A stretch of 64,000 bases of DNA. It comes from Mucilaginibacter flavus. GTDB lineage: Bacteria; Bacteroidota; Bacteroidia; Sphingobacteriales; Sphingobacteriaceae. A program made the position numbers and the translations under genes. Below the pieces are notes generated by a model, which had not been told where the DNA came from, searched no databases, and saw only the letters and a list, made by a program, of their open reading frames with translations. Below, one piece after another: positions 33,935 through 42,345 of this stretch. The stretch lies in the NCBI RefSeq assembly GCF_030409315.1, contig NZ_JAUFPS010000043.1:1-64000 (forward strand). Direction: 5' to 3'. The stretch's first letter is position 1. Every line of letters begins with the position of its first letter.

Positions 33935-34381
33935 ATGGAAGCTGAAACTATAGAAGAAGTATTTTACGAGGAAGCAATTACGCAAAAAATTTACACCCTA
34001 AATTCCATCCGCGCGGCCACCTTTTTTGGCGGACCATTGGTGGCCGGTTACCTTATATCAGAAAACTATCGTGTTTTTAACGAAGATAAAAAATCGAAAC
34101 TGGCTATCGTTTACGGGGCAATAGCGACTATCATTTTATTCGGAGCGATATTTATGATTCCCGACAACATAAATGTGCCAACCTATATTGTACCGCTTAT
34201 TTATTCATGGCTGACCTATTTAATAGTACAGAAATTAATGGGCGGTCAAATGAAAATGCACGTTACGTCAGGCGGCCCTGTTTTTACAATATGGCGTGCC
34301 TTGTTGGTAGCGTTAATCGGAGCCGCTGTTACCTTAGCAGGTGTTTTTGTGGTGATATTTATAAGTGGGTTTATAAGATAA
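33935..34381 (+). CDS. Small integral membrane protein of unknown function
   Basis: A 148-residue protein with an acidic start (MEAETIEEVFYEEA) and four hydrophobic helices at about 28-44, 57-76, 84-101 and 121-146 (for instance LAIVYGAIATIILFGAIFMIP and LLVALIGAAVTLAGVFVVIF). No motif ties it to a known transporter or enzyme. It is on the same strand as the upstream 323-residue protein and 67 nt apart; cotranscription is possible but not shown. Confidence 0.7.
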   Translation: MEAETIEEVFYEEAITQKIYTLNSIRAATFFGGPLVAGYLISENYRVFNEDKKSKLAIVYGAIATIILFGAIFMIPDNINVPTYIVPLIYSWLTYLIVQKLMGGQMKMHVTSGGPVFTIWRALLVALIGAAVTLAGVFVVIFISGFIR

Positions 34382-34469
34382 GCTAAAGGTAACAAGTCAA
34401 TATTGTGTTATTTTAATGCAATTTCCTCGTGACAATGGGGTTGGCGTTTCAAAATTCTGCTATACATAT

Positions 34470-34477
34470 TATCTTTG
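34470..34477 (+). promoter_or_regulatory. -7 promoter box for the OmpH-family gene
   Basis: TATCTTTG matches TAnnTTTG and ends 6 nt before the ATG at 34484, so transcription should begin at or next to the start codon. Confidence 0.55.
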
Positions 34478-34483
34478 CGTGGT

Positions 34484-34999
34484 ATGAAAAGGTCAATTTT
34501 AGTTTTATTCGTATCGTTAAGTTTGATATTAGCCGGTAACGTTGCCAAAGCCCAGGCAAAAATTGGTTATATTGATTTTCAGGCTTTGTTAGGGCAGATG
34601 CCCGAAGCTAAAGGTGTAAAAGCGCAGATAGACACTTATCAAAAACAGTTTGTTGATCAGCTAACGGCCATGAACAACGAATTGCAAACCAAGGGACAAG
34701 AGTACCAAAGTCAAAGCGCTAAAATGACCGACGCTGCCCGTATTGCAAAAGAAACCGAACTACAGGATATTCAAAAACGAATGGAGGACCTGCAAAACAG
34801 CGCCCGCCAGCAGGTAGAAGCAAAATCAAACGAGTTGGTAAAACCGTTATCAGATAAAGCCATAGCAGCGCTTAACGCCATAGCCAAAGAAACCGGCCTC
34901 AGCTACGTGATAGATTCATCACAAGGTACCCAGGTGATTGTTTCGCCGGATGGAACAGATTTGATGAACGCCGCTAAAGCCAAATTAGGCATCAAATAA
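34484..34999 (+). CDS. OmpH/Skp family periplasmic chaperone
   Basis: A 171-residue periplasmic protein of the OmpH (Skp/HlpA) family, which holds unfolded outer-membrane proteins on their way to the BAM complex. Signal peptide ILVLFVSLSLILAGNVAKAQ; the first mature residues KIGYIDFQALLGQMPE are the family signature (K-I-G-Y-I/V-D); a long charged coiled-coil arm follows (ELQTKGQEYQSQSAKMTDAARIAKET), and the return strand is LSYVIDSSQGTQVIVSPDGTDL. A second family copy elsewhere is usual in this phylum. Start is ATG 34484; a TTG three codons upstream falls inside the promoter box. Confidence 0.92.
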   Translation: MKRSILVLFVSLSLILAGNVAKAQAKIGYIDFQALLGQMPEAKGVKAQIDTYQKQFVDQLTAMNNELQTKGQEYQSQSAKMTDAARIAKETELQDIQKRMEDLQNSARQQVEAKSNELVKPLSDKAIAALNAIAKETGLSYVIDSSQGTQVIVSPDGTDLMNAAKAKLGIK

Positions 35000-35045
35000 T
35001 ACCAGGTAAATCAATTTAGCAAACTTGCTAAATGTTTAGCAAGCT

Positions 35046-35082
35046 TAGCCCGACGCCTTTAAAGGTAGCCGGGCTATTTTGT
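35046..35082 (+). terminator. Terminator after the OmpH-family gene
   Basis: TAGCCCG (35046-35052) pairs with CGGGCTA and an inner CCTTTAAAGG palindrome extends the fold; a short TTTTGTT tract follows. It insulates the hut operon. Confidence 0.7.
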
Positions 35083-35123
35083 TAGGAGGCCTCTCTGCAA
35101 AATATATTCTTCTCAAAATTTGT

Positions 35124-35147
35124 ATTTATATAAGCACTTATATAAAT
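35124..35147. promoter_or_regulatory. 24-bp perfect palindrome before marR, candidate hut operator
   Basis: Arms ATTTATATAAG (35124-35134) and CTTATATAAAT (35137-35147) are perfectly complementary around a 2-nt centre (CA), ending 7 nt before the marR ATG. MarR-family dimers bind palindromes of this size, so this is the natural operator for autoregulation and for the whole hut operon. Inference from position and symmetry. Confidence 0.7.
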
Positions 35148-35153
35148 TGCGTT

Positions 35154-35663
35154 ATGAATTTATATCAAAGCTTAGGTTACCTGGTTTTGGGGAGTAGGCT
35201 GCGGCGGTTAAGTGAGGCTTTTTTGGCCGAAATTAACCGCGCCTATCAAAACGAGGGTATTGATTTTGATGCCAGCTGGTTCCCGGTGTTTTATCTGCTG
35301 TCAAAAAACGATGCTTTATCTATTAAGGAATTGAGCGAGCAGATAGAGGTAAGTCATCCGGCTGCCAGTCAGCTAATTACTAACCTTAAAAATCGGGGAT
35401 TGGTTATTAGTGTAACCAGCGCAGATGACGGGCGTAAGCAATTGGTTACGCTAACGGATAGCGGTCGTCAATTGTTAGCGCAGATCCTGCCGATGTGGGA
35501 AGCCATAACCCAGGCGATGACACAACTGGTAAATACCGATCCCGGATCAAAAGAACTGCTGTCTGCAATAACCGCTTTAGAAAATGAGTTTCGTTCCATC
35601 AGCCTCGCTGGTTTGATAGGCGACAAATTAGTATCTAACCTTAAATCTGTTGGTGATGAATAG
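35154..35663 (+). CDS. MarR family transcriptional regulator of the hut operon
   Basis: A 169-residue winged-helix regulator of the MarR family. It shows the dimerisation helix (LYQSLGYLVLGSRLRRLSEAFLAEI), the recognition unit (LSIKELSEQIEVSHPAASQLITNLKNRGLV) and the wing (TSADDGRKQLVTLTDSGRQLL). Start ATG 35154 is used because it lies just beyond a 24-bp palindrome. The stop overlaps the hutH start by 8 nt, so it is the first gene of marR-hutH-hutU-hutI-ftcD and is likely an autoregulated repressor responding to histidine or urocanate. Hut operons in most Gram-negatives use GntR-type HutC; a MarR-type regulator here is a lineage feature. Confidence 0.9.
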   Translation: MNLYQSLGYLVLGSRLRRLSEAFLAEINRAYQNEGIDFDASWFPVFYLLSKNDALSIKELSEQIEVSHPAASQLITNLKNRGLVISVTSADDGRKQLVTLTDSGRQLLAQILPMWEAITQAMTQLVNTDPGSKELLSAITALENEFRSISLAGLIGDKLVSNLKSVGDE

Positions 35664-37215
35664 CAAATTCCATTACGGCACAGATCATCTCAGCATCGGG
35701 ATTTGCCTGGATATAGCCGCCGGTAAAACCAAAGGAGTTATTAATGCCGATGCGGAAAAAGCCATCCTCGCGTCATGGCGCGAGGTGGAGAAAATAGTGC
35801 ATGCCCAGAAACCGGTTTATGGAATTAATACCGGTTTTGGTCCGCTTTGTGATACCCGCATTTCTGAGGCCGATACCAGTTTGCTGCAAAGCAATATCCT
35901 TAAAAGTCATAGCGTGGGCGTGGGCAACCCCATCCCGCAGGAAATAGCCAAATTAATGCTGATTACCAAAGTGCAGGCATTGGCGCAAGGATACTCTGGC
36001 ATTGCACCGGCTACTCTGCAAAGGGTGATCTGGCATATTGACAATGATATTATTCCTGTGGTCCCCGAAAAGGGGTCGGTAGGTGCTTCGGGCGATCTGG
36101 CGCCGCTTTCGCACCTGTTTTTACCGCTGATAGGTTTAGGCTTTGTGTTTGAAAATGGTATCAAACTGCCTGCCGGCGATGTATTAAAAAAACACAATCT
36201 ACAGCCATTAATTTTAGGTCCCAAAGAAGGGTTGGCATTAATAAACGGTACCCAATTTATACTGGCCTTTGCCATTAAAGCGGTACAACGATTGGATGAA
36301 GCACTGAACCGGGCCGATTTAATAGGCGCTATGTCGTTAGAAGGACTAATGGGTTCGGCAAGACCGTTTGACGCCCGCATCCACGCTTTACGTCCGTTTA
36401 AAGGCACCAGGTACGTTGCCGACAGACTGTTTACGTTGTTGGATGGATCGGAGATCAATTCATCGCACGCTAACTGCGATAGGGTGCAAGATCCCTATTC
36501 CCTTCGTTGTATGCCGCAGGTGCACGGCGCATCCCGCAATGCCTGGCTGCATTTAAAAGAGCTTACCGAGATCGAACTTAATTCCGTTACCGATAATCCG
36601 GTTATTTTTAATGCCGATGATACCATTAGTGGAGGAAATTTCCACGGGCAGCCTTTGGCACTACCGCTTGATTACGCCACTGTTGCAGCTGCCGAGTTAG
36701 GCAATATTGCCGATAGGCGCTGCTATCTCATGAGCGAAGGACGTTACGGTTTGCCTAAATTACTTACGCTCGATGCCGGTTTAAACTCCGGCTTAATGAT
36801 CCCGCAGTATACTACCGCGGCCCTGGTTACCGAAAATAAAAGCCTTTGTTTCCCTGCCAGTGCCGATAGCGTGCCTACCTCATTGGGGCAGGAAGATCAC
36901 GTATCCATGGGATCGGTAAGCGGGCGCAAACTGCACCAGGTGATCGATAATCTGGAATATATCCAGGCCATCGAACTGCTTTACGCTACACAAGCTATGG
37001 ATTTTCGTAGGCCGCTTAAATCAACCCTGGTTATTGAGGCCCTGCATGAAAAGGTGAGGCAACATGTGCCACATATACTGGACGACCGCATTTTTTCTGA
37101 GGATATCAGCAACCTGCACCAACTAATTACCGACGGTTCATTTTTAGCCACCGCCGGGGATGCAGCCATTAAAAACAATATAAAGCTTAGCCATGACGAG
37201 TTCGGAATTTATTAA
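35656..37215 (+). CDS. hutH: Histidine ammonia-lyase
   Basis: First enzyme of histidine catabolism: removes ammonia from histidine to give urocanate, using the MIO cofactor formed autocatalytically from Ala-Ser-Gly. The 519-residue protein has YGINTGFGPL at 55-64, the MIO triad as GSVGASGDLAPLSHL with ASG at 144-146, and the late GQEDHVSMGSVSGRK motif. Start ATG 35656 overlaps the 3' end of marR (8 nt); the 3' end overlaps hutU by 23 nt. The tight overlaps argue for coordinated translation. Confidence 0.97.
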   Translation: MNSKFHYGTDHLSIGICLDIAAGKTKGVINADAEKAILASWREVEKIVHAQKPVYGINTGFGPLCDTRISEADTSLLQSNILKSHSVGVGNPIPQEIAKLMLITKVQALAQGYSGIAPATLQRVIWHIDNDIIPVVPEKGSVGASGDLAPLSHLFLPLIGLGFVFENGIKLPAGDVLKKHNLQPLILGPKEGLALINGTQFILAFAIKAVQRLDEALNRADLIGAMSLEGLMGSARPFDARIHALRPFKGTRYVADRLFTLLDGSEINSSHANCDRVQDPYSLRCMPQVHGASRNAWLHLKELTEIELNSVTDNPVIFNADDTISGGNFHGQPLALPLDYATVAAAELGNIADRRCYLMSEGRYGLPKLLTLDAGLNSGLMIPQYTTAALVTENKSLCFPASADSVPTSLGQEDHVSMGSVSGRKLHQVIDNLEYIQAIELLYATQAMDFRRPLKSTLVIEALHEKVRQHVPHILDDRIFSEDISNLHQLITDGSFLATAGDAAIKNNIKLSHDEFGIY

Positions 37216-38866
37216 AACCTATGCCAACCACCCGGTGTACAGAGCACCCCGCGGCATGCAGCTGCACGCCAAAAGCTGGCAAACCGAGGCGCCTTTAAGG
37301 ATGCTGCTTAATAACCTGGATGGCCAGGTTGCCGAAAATCCCGACGAACTGGTGGTTTACGGTGGCATTGGCCAGGCGGCCCGTAACCCCGAAGCATTAA
37401 GAAAAATCATTGAGATTTTGCTGGAGTTGGATGAGCATCATTCACTGTTGGTACAGTCGGGCAAGCCGGTGGGAATTATCCGTAGCCATCCCGAAGCGCC
37501 CCGGGTTTTGATAGCCAACAGCAACCTGGTACCCGCATGGGCCAACTGGGAGCATTTTAATGAACTTAGGGCGAAAGGCCTCATGATGTATGGCCAAATG
37601 ACGGCCGGCAGCTGGATTTACATTGGCACTCAAGGTATTTTACAAGGCACCTATGAAACCTTTGTAGAGTGTGGCAACCAACATTTTAACGGAGACCTTA
37701 CCGGTAAGCTAATCGTAAGCGCCGGCATAGGCGGTATGGGCGGCGCGCAGCCACTGGCAGCGACCATGGCCGGTAGCGTATTTTTAGGTGCCGATGTTGA
37801 TGTAACCCGGATTCAAAAAAGATTGGATTCTCAATATATCGATAGGATGACCGACTCCTATGAGGAGGCTATTGCCTGGGTTAAGGAAGCCATCGCCAAA
37901 AAAGAGACCCTTTCTGTAGGTTTGGTAAGCGATGCGGGTGATATGTTGGATAGACTGTTGAAAGACAATATCATCCCCGATGTATTAACCGACCAAACAT
38001 CGGCACATGACCCGTTAAACGGTTACATACCTAACGGCTTGTCGCTAAGCCAAGCTGCAGAGTTACGCAATGCCGATGCGGTGGAATATAAACGCCGGTC
38101 ATTAAAAAGCATGGCCCGGCATGTAGGGCTGATGCTTGAGCTGCAAAAACGCGGCGCTATTACTTTTGATTATGGCAACAACCTTCGCGAGTTTGCCCGG
38201 CAGGGTGGCGAACAGGATGCCTTTAACTTTCCGGGTTTTACGCCAGCCTATATTCGTCCGCTGTTTTGCGAGGGGAAAGGACCTTTCAGGTGGGTAGCCT
38301 TGTCCGGTGATCCGGAGGATATTTATACCACCGATAAGGCGCTGATGGAGTTATTCCCCGAGGATAAACCGCTGGCCAAATGGTTGACCAATGCACGCGA
38401 AAAAATCTCGTTCCAGGGTTTACCTGCCCGCATTTGCTGGCTGGGTATGGGCGATAGGGAAAAGGCCGGATTGTTGTTTAACCAATTGGTGAGAACAGGA
38501 AAAGTAAAAGGCCCGATAGTGATCGGCCGAGATCATTTGGACTGCGGCTCGGTAGCATCGCCCAACCGCGAAACCGAATCAATGAAAGATGGCTCAGATG
38601 CCGTATCCGACTGGCCATTACTAAACCTCATGGCCAATGCTTCTGGCGGAGCTACCTGGATTTCGTTTCACCATGGCGGCGGGGTAGGCATGGGCTACTC
38701 GCAGCATGCCGGCATGGTAGTGTTAGCGGATGGAACAGACCGCGCGGCAACTTGCTTAAGTAGGGTTTTATATAATGATCCGGCGATGGGGATTTTCAGG
38801 CATACCGATGCAGGGTATGATAAGGCCGAGGAATGGGCGGATAAGTTTGGATTGAAGGTTTGGTAG
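37193..38866 (+). CDS. hutU: Urocanate hydratase (urocanase)
   Basis: NAD+-dependent enzyme that hydrates urocanate to imidazolonepropionate. At 557 residues it has normal length; signatures include VVYGGIGQAARNPEAL, SAGIGGMGGAQPLAATMAGSVFLG (NAD-binding), the invariant GRDHLDCGSVASPNRETE with the catalytic-region cysteine, and GGATWISFHHGGGVGMGYS. It begins 23 nt before hutH ends, in another frame. After its stop a 110-nt repeat-bearing gap precedes hutI. Confidence 0.98.
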   Translation: MTSSEFIKTYANHPVYRAPRGMQLHAKSWQTEAPLRMLLNNLDGQVAENPDELVVYGGIGQAARNPEALRKIIEILLELDEHHSLLVQSGKPVGIIRSHPEAPRVLIANSNLVPAWANWEHFNELRAKGLMMYGQMTAGSWIYIGTQGILQGTYETFVECGNQHFNGDLTGKLIVSAGIGGMGGAQPLAATMAGSVFLGADVDVTRIQKRLDSQYIDRMTDSYEEAIAWVKEAIAKKETLSVGLVSDAGDMLDRLLKDNIIPDVLTDQTSAHDPLNGYIPNGLSLSQAAELRNADAVEYKRRSLKSMARHVGLMLELQKRGAITFDYGNNLREFARQGGEQDAFNFPGFTPAYIRPLFCEGKGPFRWVALSGDPEDIYTTDKALMELFPEDKPLAKWLTNAREKISFQGLPARICWLGMGDREKAGLLFNQLVRTGKVKGPIVIGRDHLDCGSVASPNRETESMKDGSDAVSDWPLLNLMANASGGATWISFHHGGGVGMGYSQHAGMVVLADGTDRAATCLSRVLYNDPAMGIFRHTDAGYDKAEEWADKFGLKVW

Positions 38867-38872
38867 ATGGTC

Positions 38873-38968
38873 GGAATCAGAATTTACAGAATTTAAGAAT
38901 TAACAAGGTGCAAGCAATAAAAAACATTCTGAGAATTAACTAATTCTGTAAATTCTGATTCTGACAAA
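38873..38968. repeat. Inverted repeat of the TCAGAATTTACAG family between hutU and hutI
   Basis: ATCAGAATTTACAGAATTTA (38877-38896) and TAATTCTGTAAATTCTGATT (38941-38960) are complementary, around a spacer with ATTCTGAGAATTAAC. This is a copy of the dispersed family seen also at 0.1, 17.1, 47.3, 52.6 and 56.9 kb. It lies inside an operon, so it is transcribed. Confidence 0.8.
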
Positions 38969-38979
38969 AGAAAGAGGTT

Positions 38980-40203
38980 ATGAAAAAACTAATAGGTCCA
39001 TTCACACAAATACTACCACTTACAGATTTACCTGTCAAGGGCAGTCTGCGGGACGAGCAACTGCACATCATCCCAAATGGAGGTGTGTTAATTGATGATG
39101 GGTTGATCCTTGCTGTGGATGACTTTGAGAGGCTCAGAAAAGCCAATCCATCGGCACAAATAGAAGAAATTACCGGCGATAGCGTTTTGCTGCCGGGTTT
39201 TATTGATTGCCATACGCATATCTGTTTTGCGGGTAGTCGTGCAAAAGATTATGCCATGCGCAACAGCGGTAAATCCTACCTGGAAATCGCGCAATCGGGC
39301 GGTGGTATCTGGGATTCGGTTACGCAAACCCGCGCTGCCGATGAAGCTGTTTTAGCCGATTTGTTGCTAAAACGTGTACAGCGCCACTTGGCCGAGGGGG
39401 TAACCACCATCGAAATAAAAAGCGGCTATGGTTTGAGTAAAGAAGCCGAGTTAAAGCAGTTAAGAGTGATAAAAGCAGTGGCTGATAAAACTACCGCCAG
39501 TTTAATATCTACCTGCCTTGCCGCTCATATGTTGCCTAAGGATTTTGATGGAACACACCAGGATTATCTGAAATATGTATTGAACGATTTGCTCCCGGTA
39601 ATTAGGCAGCAAAGTTTAAGCAACCGTGCTGATATTTTCATAGAGCAAAGCGCTTTTAATACCAGCGACGCGCTGAACTATCTTGCCAAAGCCAAACATC
39701 AGGGCTTCGAGGTTACGGTACACGCCGATCAGTTTACTACCGGCGGAAGTGAGGTAGCTGTTAAAGCCCGTGCTGCGTCTGCAGATCACCTGGAGGCCAG
39801 CACAGGTTATGAAATAAATTTGCTGGCTAATTCTGATACGGTAGCCGTAACTTTACCGGGCGCGTCTTTAGGTTTAGGTATGCCATACGCGCCTGCCCGA
39901 AAGTTGCTGGATGCAGGGGCTTGCCTGGCCATAGCCAGCGACTGGAACCCCGGATCGGCACCAATGGGCGATCTTTTGATGCAGGCCGCTGTTATGGCCG
40001 CCGCCGAAAAATTATCGGCCGCTGAGGTATTTGCAGGCCTCACAAGCCGTGCAGCACAGGCGCTAAAACTAAACGACCGCGGTACATTAACCAAAGGAAA
40101 GCTTGCCGATATTCAAGCCTATCCATGTGCCGATTACCGGGAGATACTGTACATGCAGGGCAAATTGAAACCCGCAATTGTATGGGCTGCTGATTTGAAT
40201 TGA
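38980..40203 (+). CDS. hutI: Imidazolonepropionase
   Basis: Zinc/iron amidohydrolase that opens imidazolonepropionate to N-formimino-glutamate. The 407-residue protein has the first metal pair HTH at 78-80 (FIDCHTHICFAGSRA), the TTIEIKSGYGL segment, the third histidine in VTVHADQF, and the aspartate site in LAIASDWNPGSAP. It begins at ATG 38980 preceded by an AAAGAGG stretch that resembles a Shine-Dalgarno sequence, unusual in this window. A CAATGAC-type repeat ends immediately before ftcD. Confidence 0.97.
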   Translation: MKKLIGPFTQILPLTDLPVKGSLRDEQLHIIPNGGVLIDDGLILAVDDFERLRKANPSAQIEEITGDSVLLPGFIDCHTHICFAGSRAKDYAMRNSGKSYLEIAQSGGGIWDSVTQTRAADEAVLADLLLKRVQRHLAEGVTTIEIKSGYGLSKEAELKQLRVIKAVADKTTASLISTCLAAHMLPKDFDGTHQDYLKYVLNDLLPVIRQQSLSNRADIFIEQSAFNTSDALNYLAKAKHQGFEVTVHADQFTTGGSEVAVKARAASADHLEASTGYEINLLANSDTVAVTLPGASLGLGMPYAPARKLLDAGACLAIASDWNPGSAPMGDLLMQAAVMAAAEKLSAAEVFAGLTSRAAQALKLNDRGTLTKGKLADIQAYPCADYREILYMQGKLKPAIVWAADLN

Positions 40204-40268
40204 TTAAGATGATTCCGTTGATCTTACAAAGTGATGAGACCAATGATTAATGACTAATGACCAATGAC
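40204..40268 (+). repeat. AATGACTAATGACCAATGAC stutter spanning the ftcD start codon
   Basis: A run of ATGATTA/ATGACTA/ATGACCA words from 40235 leads into the ftcD ATG, and the start codon itself (40264) is part of a CAATGAC word. Several upstream ATGs in the stutter are in other frames. The same 7-mer occurs in tandem at 60.9 kb. Confidence 0.75.
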
Positions 40269-41952
40269 AAAACTAATTGAATGCGTACCCAATTTTAGCG
40301 AAGGTGTAAACCTTGATATTATTAAACAGATCACCAACGAGGTTGAATCGGTTGAAGGTGTGAGGCTGTTAAATGTTGATCCCGGCAAGGCCACTAACCG
40401 TACGGTAGTAACTTTTGTGGGGGAGCCTGCGCAAGTGATTCAAGCGGCTTTTTTGGCTATAAAAAAAGCCGGCGAGTTGATTGATATGAGCAAACAAAAA
40501 GGAGAGCACCCACGGATGGGGGCTACAGATGTTTGTCCGCTGATTCCGATTAGCAATATTACTATGGAAGAAACAGCAGAGTACGCGCGTCTATTGGCTA
40601 AGCGGGTAGGCGAGGAGTTGCAGATCCCGGTTTATTTATACGAGAACGCGCAGGCTGATAAACGCCGTAGCAACCTATCGGTGATTAGGGCGGGGGAATA
40701 TGAAGGCTTTTTTAAGAAGATAAAGCTGCCGGAATGGGCACCGGATTTTGGTCCTGCGGAGAATGACGTTAAGCGGGGCGCAACCGTTATTGGCGCCCGG
40801 GATTTTTTGGTGGCCTACAATGTAAACTTAAACACTACCTCAACCCGCCGGGCCAATGCTATTGCTTTTGACGTACGCGAGGCGGGCCGTACCCTGCGTG
40901 AAGGCGACCCGGTAACGGGTAAAATTGTAACCGATGAGCATGGCAAAGCCAAAACAATTCCCGGTTCTTTAAAATCTGTTAAAGCCATCGGCTGGTATAT
41001 AGAAGAGTATGGTGTGGCGCAAATCTCCATGAACCTCACCAATATCGAGGTTACGCCCGTGCATAAAGCTTTTGATGAAGTATGCACTAAGGCCAATGAG
41101 CGTGGCATCCGCGTTACGGGTAGCGAACTGGTGGGGCTTATCCCCTTGAAGGCGATGCTGGATGCAGGCAAATATTTCCTGCGCAAACAGCAGCGCTCTG
41201 TTGGGGTGAGCGAAAAGGAATTGATCAAAATTGCCATTAAATCCATGGGACTGGATGAGCTTGGTCCATTTATTCCCGGAGAACGGATTATTGAATACCT
41301 GTTAAAAGATAAGGCTGATAGTAAGCTTATCAGTATGAGCCTTACTGATTTTGCAGATGAGACCGCAAGCGAAAGCCCTGCACCGGGCGGTGGTTCTATT
41401 TCGGCTTATATAGGTTCGTTAGGCGCGTCGCTGGCTGGGATGGTAGCCAATTTGAGTTCGCACAAAAAAGGCTGGGACAGCCGCTGGCTGGAGTTTAGCG
41501 ATTGGGCCGGGAAAGCCCAGCAATACAAAAATGAACTGCTGAGTTTGGTGGATTTGGATACCAGGGCTTTTAATAAGATCATGGAATCATTCAGCCTGCC
41601 AAAAGCCACTGACGAAGAAAAAGCTGCCCGTGACAAAGCCATTCAGGATGCTACTCGCTATGCCATTGAAGTTCCGTTTAAGGTGATGGAAACAGCCTTG
41701 AGTAGTATGGAGGTGATCAAAGCGATGGTTGAAATTGGCAACCCCAACTCTGTAACCGATGCCGGCGTAGCCGCGCTTTGCGCCCGTACCGCCGTGCTTG
41801 GCGCTTTCATGAATGTGAAGATCAATGCATCAGGTTATAAGGACAAAGATTACGTAGTCGATATTATTTACCGTGGCAATGAGATAGAAAGGCAGGCGAT
41901 TGCTTTAGAGGCAGAGATTATTGAGTTGGTGAATGGCAAGATAGGGGTATAA
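40264..41952 (+). CDS. ftcD: Bifunctional glutamate formimidoyltransferase / formimidoyl-THF cyclodeaminase
   Basis: Two-domain enzyme that moves the formimino group from formiminoglutamate to tetrahydrofolate and then deaminates it to 5,10-methenyl-THF, ending histidine breakdown at glutamate. The 562-residue protein has the transferase halves (LIECVPNFSEGVNLDIIKQI, KQKGEHPRMGATDVCPLIP, YNVNLNTTSTRRANAIAFDVRE) in residues 1 to about 330 and a cyclodeaminase domain from about 350 (FADETASESPAPGGGSISAY, GNPNSVTDAGVAALCARTAV). This fused form is usual in animals and Bacteroidota, whereas many bacteria use separate HutE/HutG routes. Confidence 0.96.
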   Translation: MTKLIECVPNFSEGVNLDIIKQITNEVESVEGVRLLNVDPGKATNRTVVTFVGEPAQVIQAAFLAIKKAGELIDMSKQKGEHPRMGATDVCPLIPISNITMEETAEYARLLAKRVGEELQIPVYLYENAQADKRRSNLSVIRAGEYEGFFKKIKLPEWAPDFGPAENDVKRGATVIGARDFLVAYNVNLNTTSTRRANAIAFDVREAGRTLREGDPVTGKIVTDEHGKAKTIPGSLKSVKAIGWYIEEYGVAQISMNLTNIEVTPVHKAFDEVCTKANERGIRVTGSELVGLIPLKAMLDAGKYFLRKQQRSVGVSEKELIKIAIKSMGLDELGPFIPGERIIEYLLKDKADSKLISMSLTDFADETASESPAPGGGSISAYIGSLGASLAGMVANLSSHKKGWDSRWLEFSDWAGKAQQYKNELLSLVDLDTRAFNKIMESFSLPKATDEEKAARDKAIQDATRYAIEVPFKVMETALSSMEVIKAMVEIGNPNSVTDAGVAALCARTAVLGAFMNVKINASGYKDKDYVVDIIYRGNEIERQAIALEAEIIELVNGKIGV

Positions 41953-41962
41953 AAACTTAAAC

Positions 41963-42340
41963 CTATTCAGCCAGTTGATATTCTTTAATTAACGCCGAAG
42001 CAGGAATATGAAGTAATTCACTAAATTTTCTGATCATCGTTAAAGACAGGGCCTGTTTGTAATTTAATACCTTACTAACGGTGCCCTTATCACCATATTC
42101 TTTTGCCAGGTCTGAAGATTTATAGCCAAAATCTTCCATCCGGATTTTAATTAATTCAATCGGGTCTACCTCAGGTAAATCGCTGTGTGATTTTTCGTAT
42201 TCCGAAATGAGAAGGACAAGCAATTGCTTTTCTTTATGCTCTTCAGAATTTTTCTCAGAACGCTTAACTTTTTCATAGCGTTCAAGCGCCCGATTATAAT
42301 CTTCTTCGGTTTCTATTATGAACCACTGTGGTTTTGTCAT
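41963..42340 (-). CDS. HigA-like antitoxin / XRE-family transcriptional regulator
   Basis: A 125-residue protein of the COG5499 HigA-like type: an N-terminal helical part with IIETEEDYNRALERYEKV, then a connecting segment (PEVDPIELIKIRMEDFGYKSSDL) and an XRE helix-turn-helix (LAKEYGDKGTVSKVLNYKQALSLTMIRKFSELLHIPASALIKEY). Family members are antitoxins and repressors of their own operon. It is the last gene of a three-gene set: a 58-63 residue protein, an ADP-ribosyltransferase-like protein, and this regulator, with spacings of 8 and 5 nt. HigA-like proteins usually pair with RelE-type mRNA interferases, so the partner here is unusual. Confidence 0.88.
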   Translation of the reverse strand: MTKPQWFIIETEEDYNRALERYEKVKRSEKNSEEHKEKQLLVLLISEYEKSHSDLPEVDPIELIKIRMEDFGYKSSDLAKEYGDKGTVSKVLNYKQALSLTMIRKFSELLHIPASALIKEYQLAE

Positions 42341-42345
42341 TGTAT

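Noticed and set aside
35907..36458. 183-residue open frame antisense to hutH
   Set aside because: A shadow of a well-supported gene with strong codon bias; no independent promoter or start signal.
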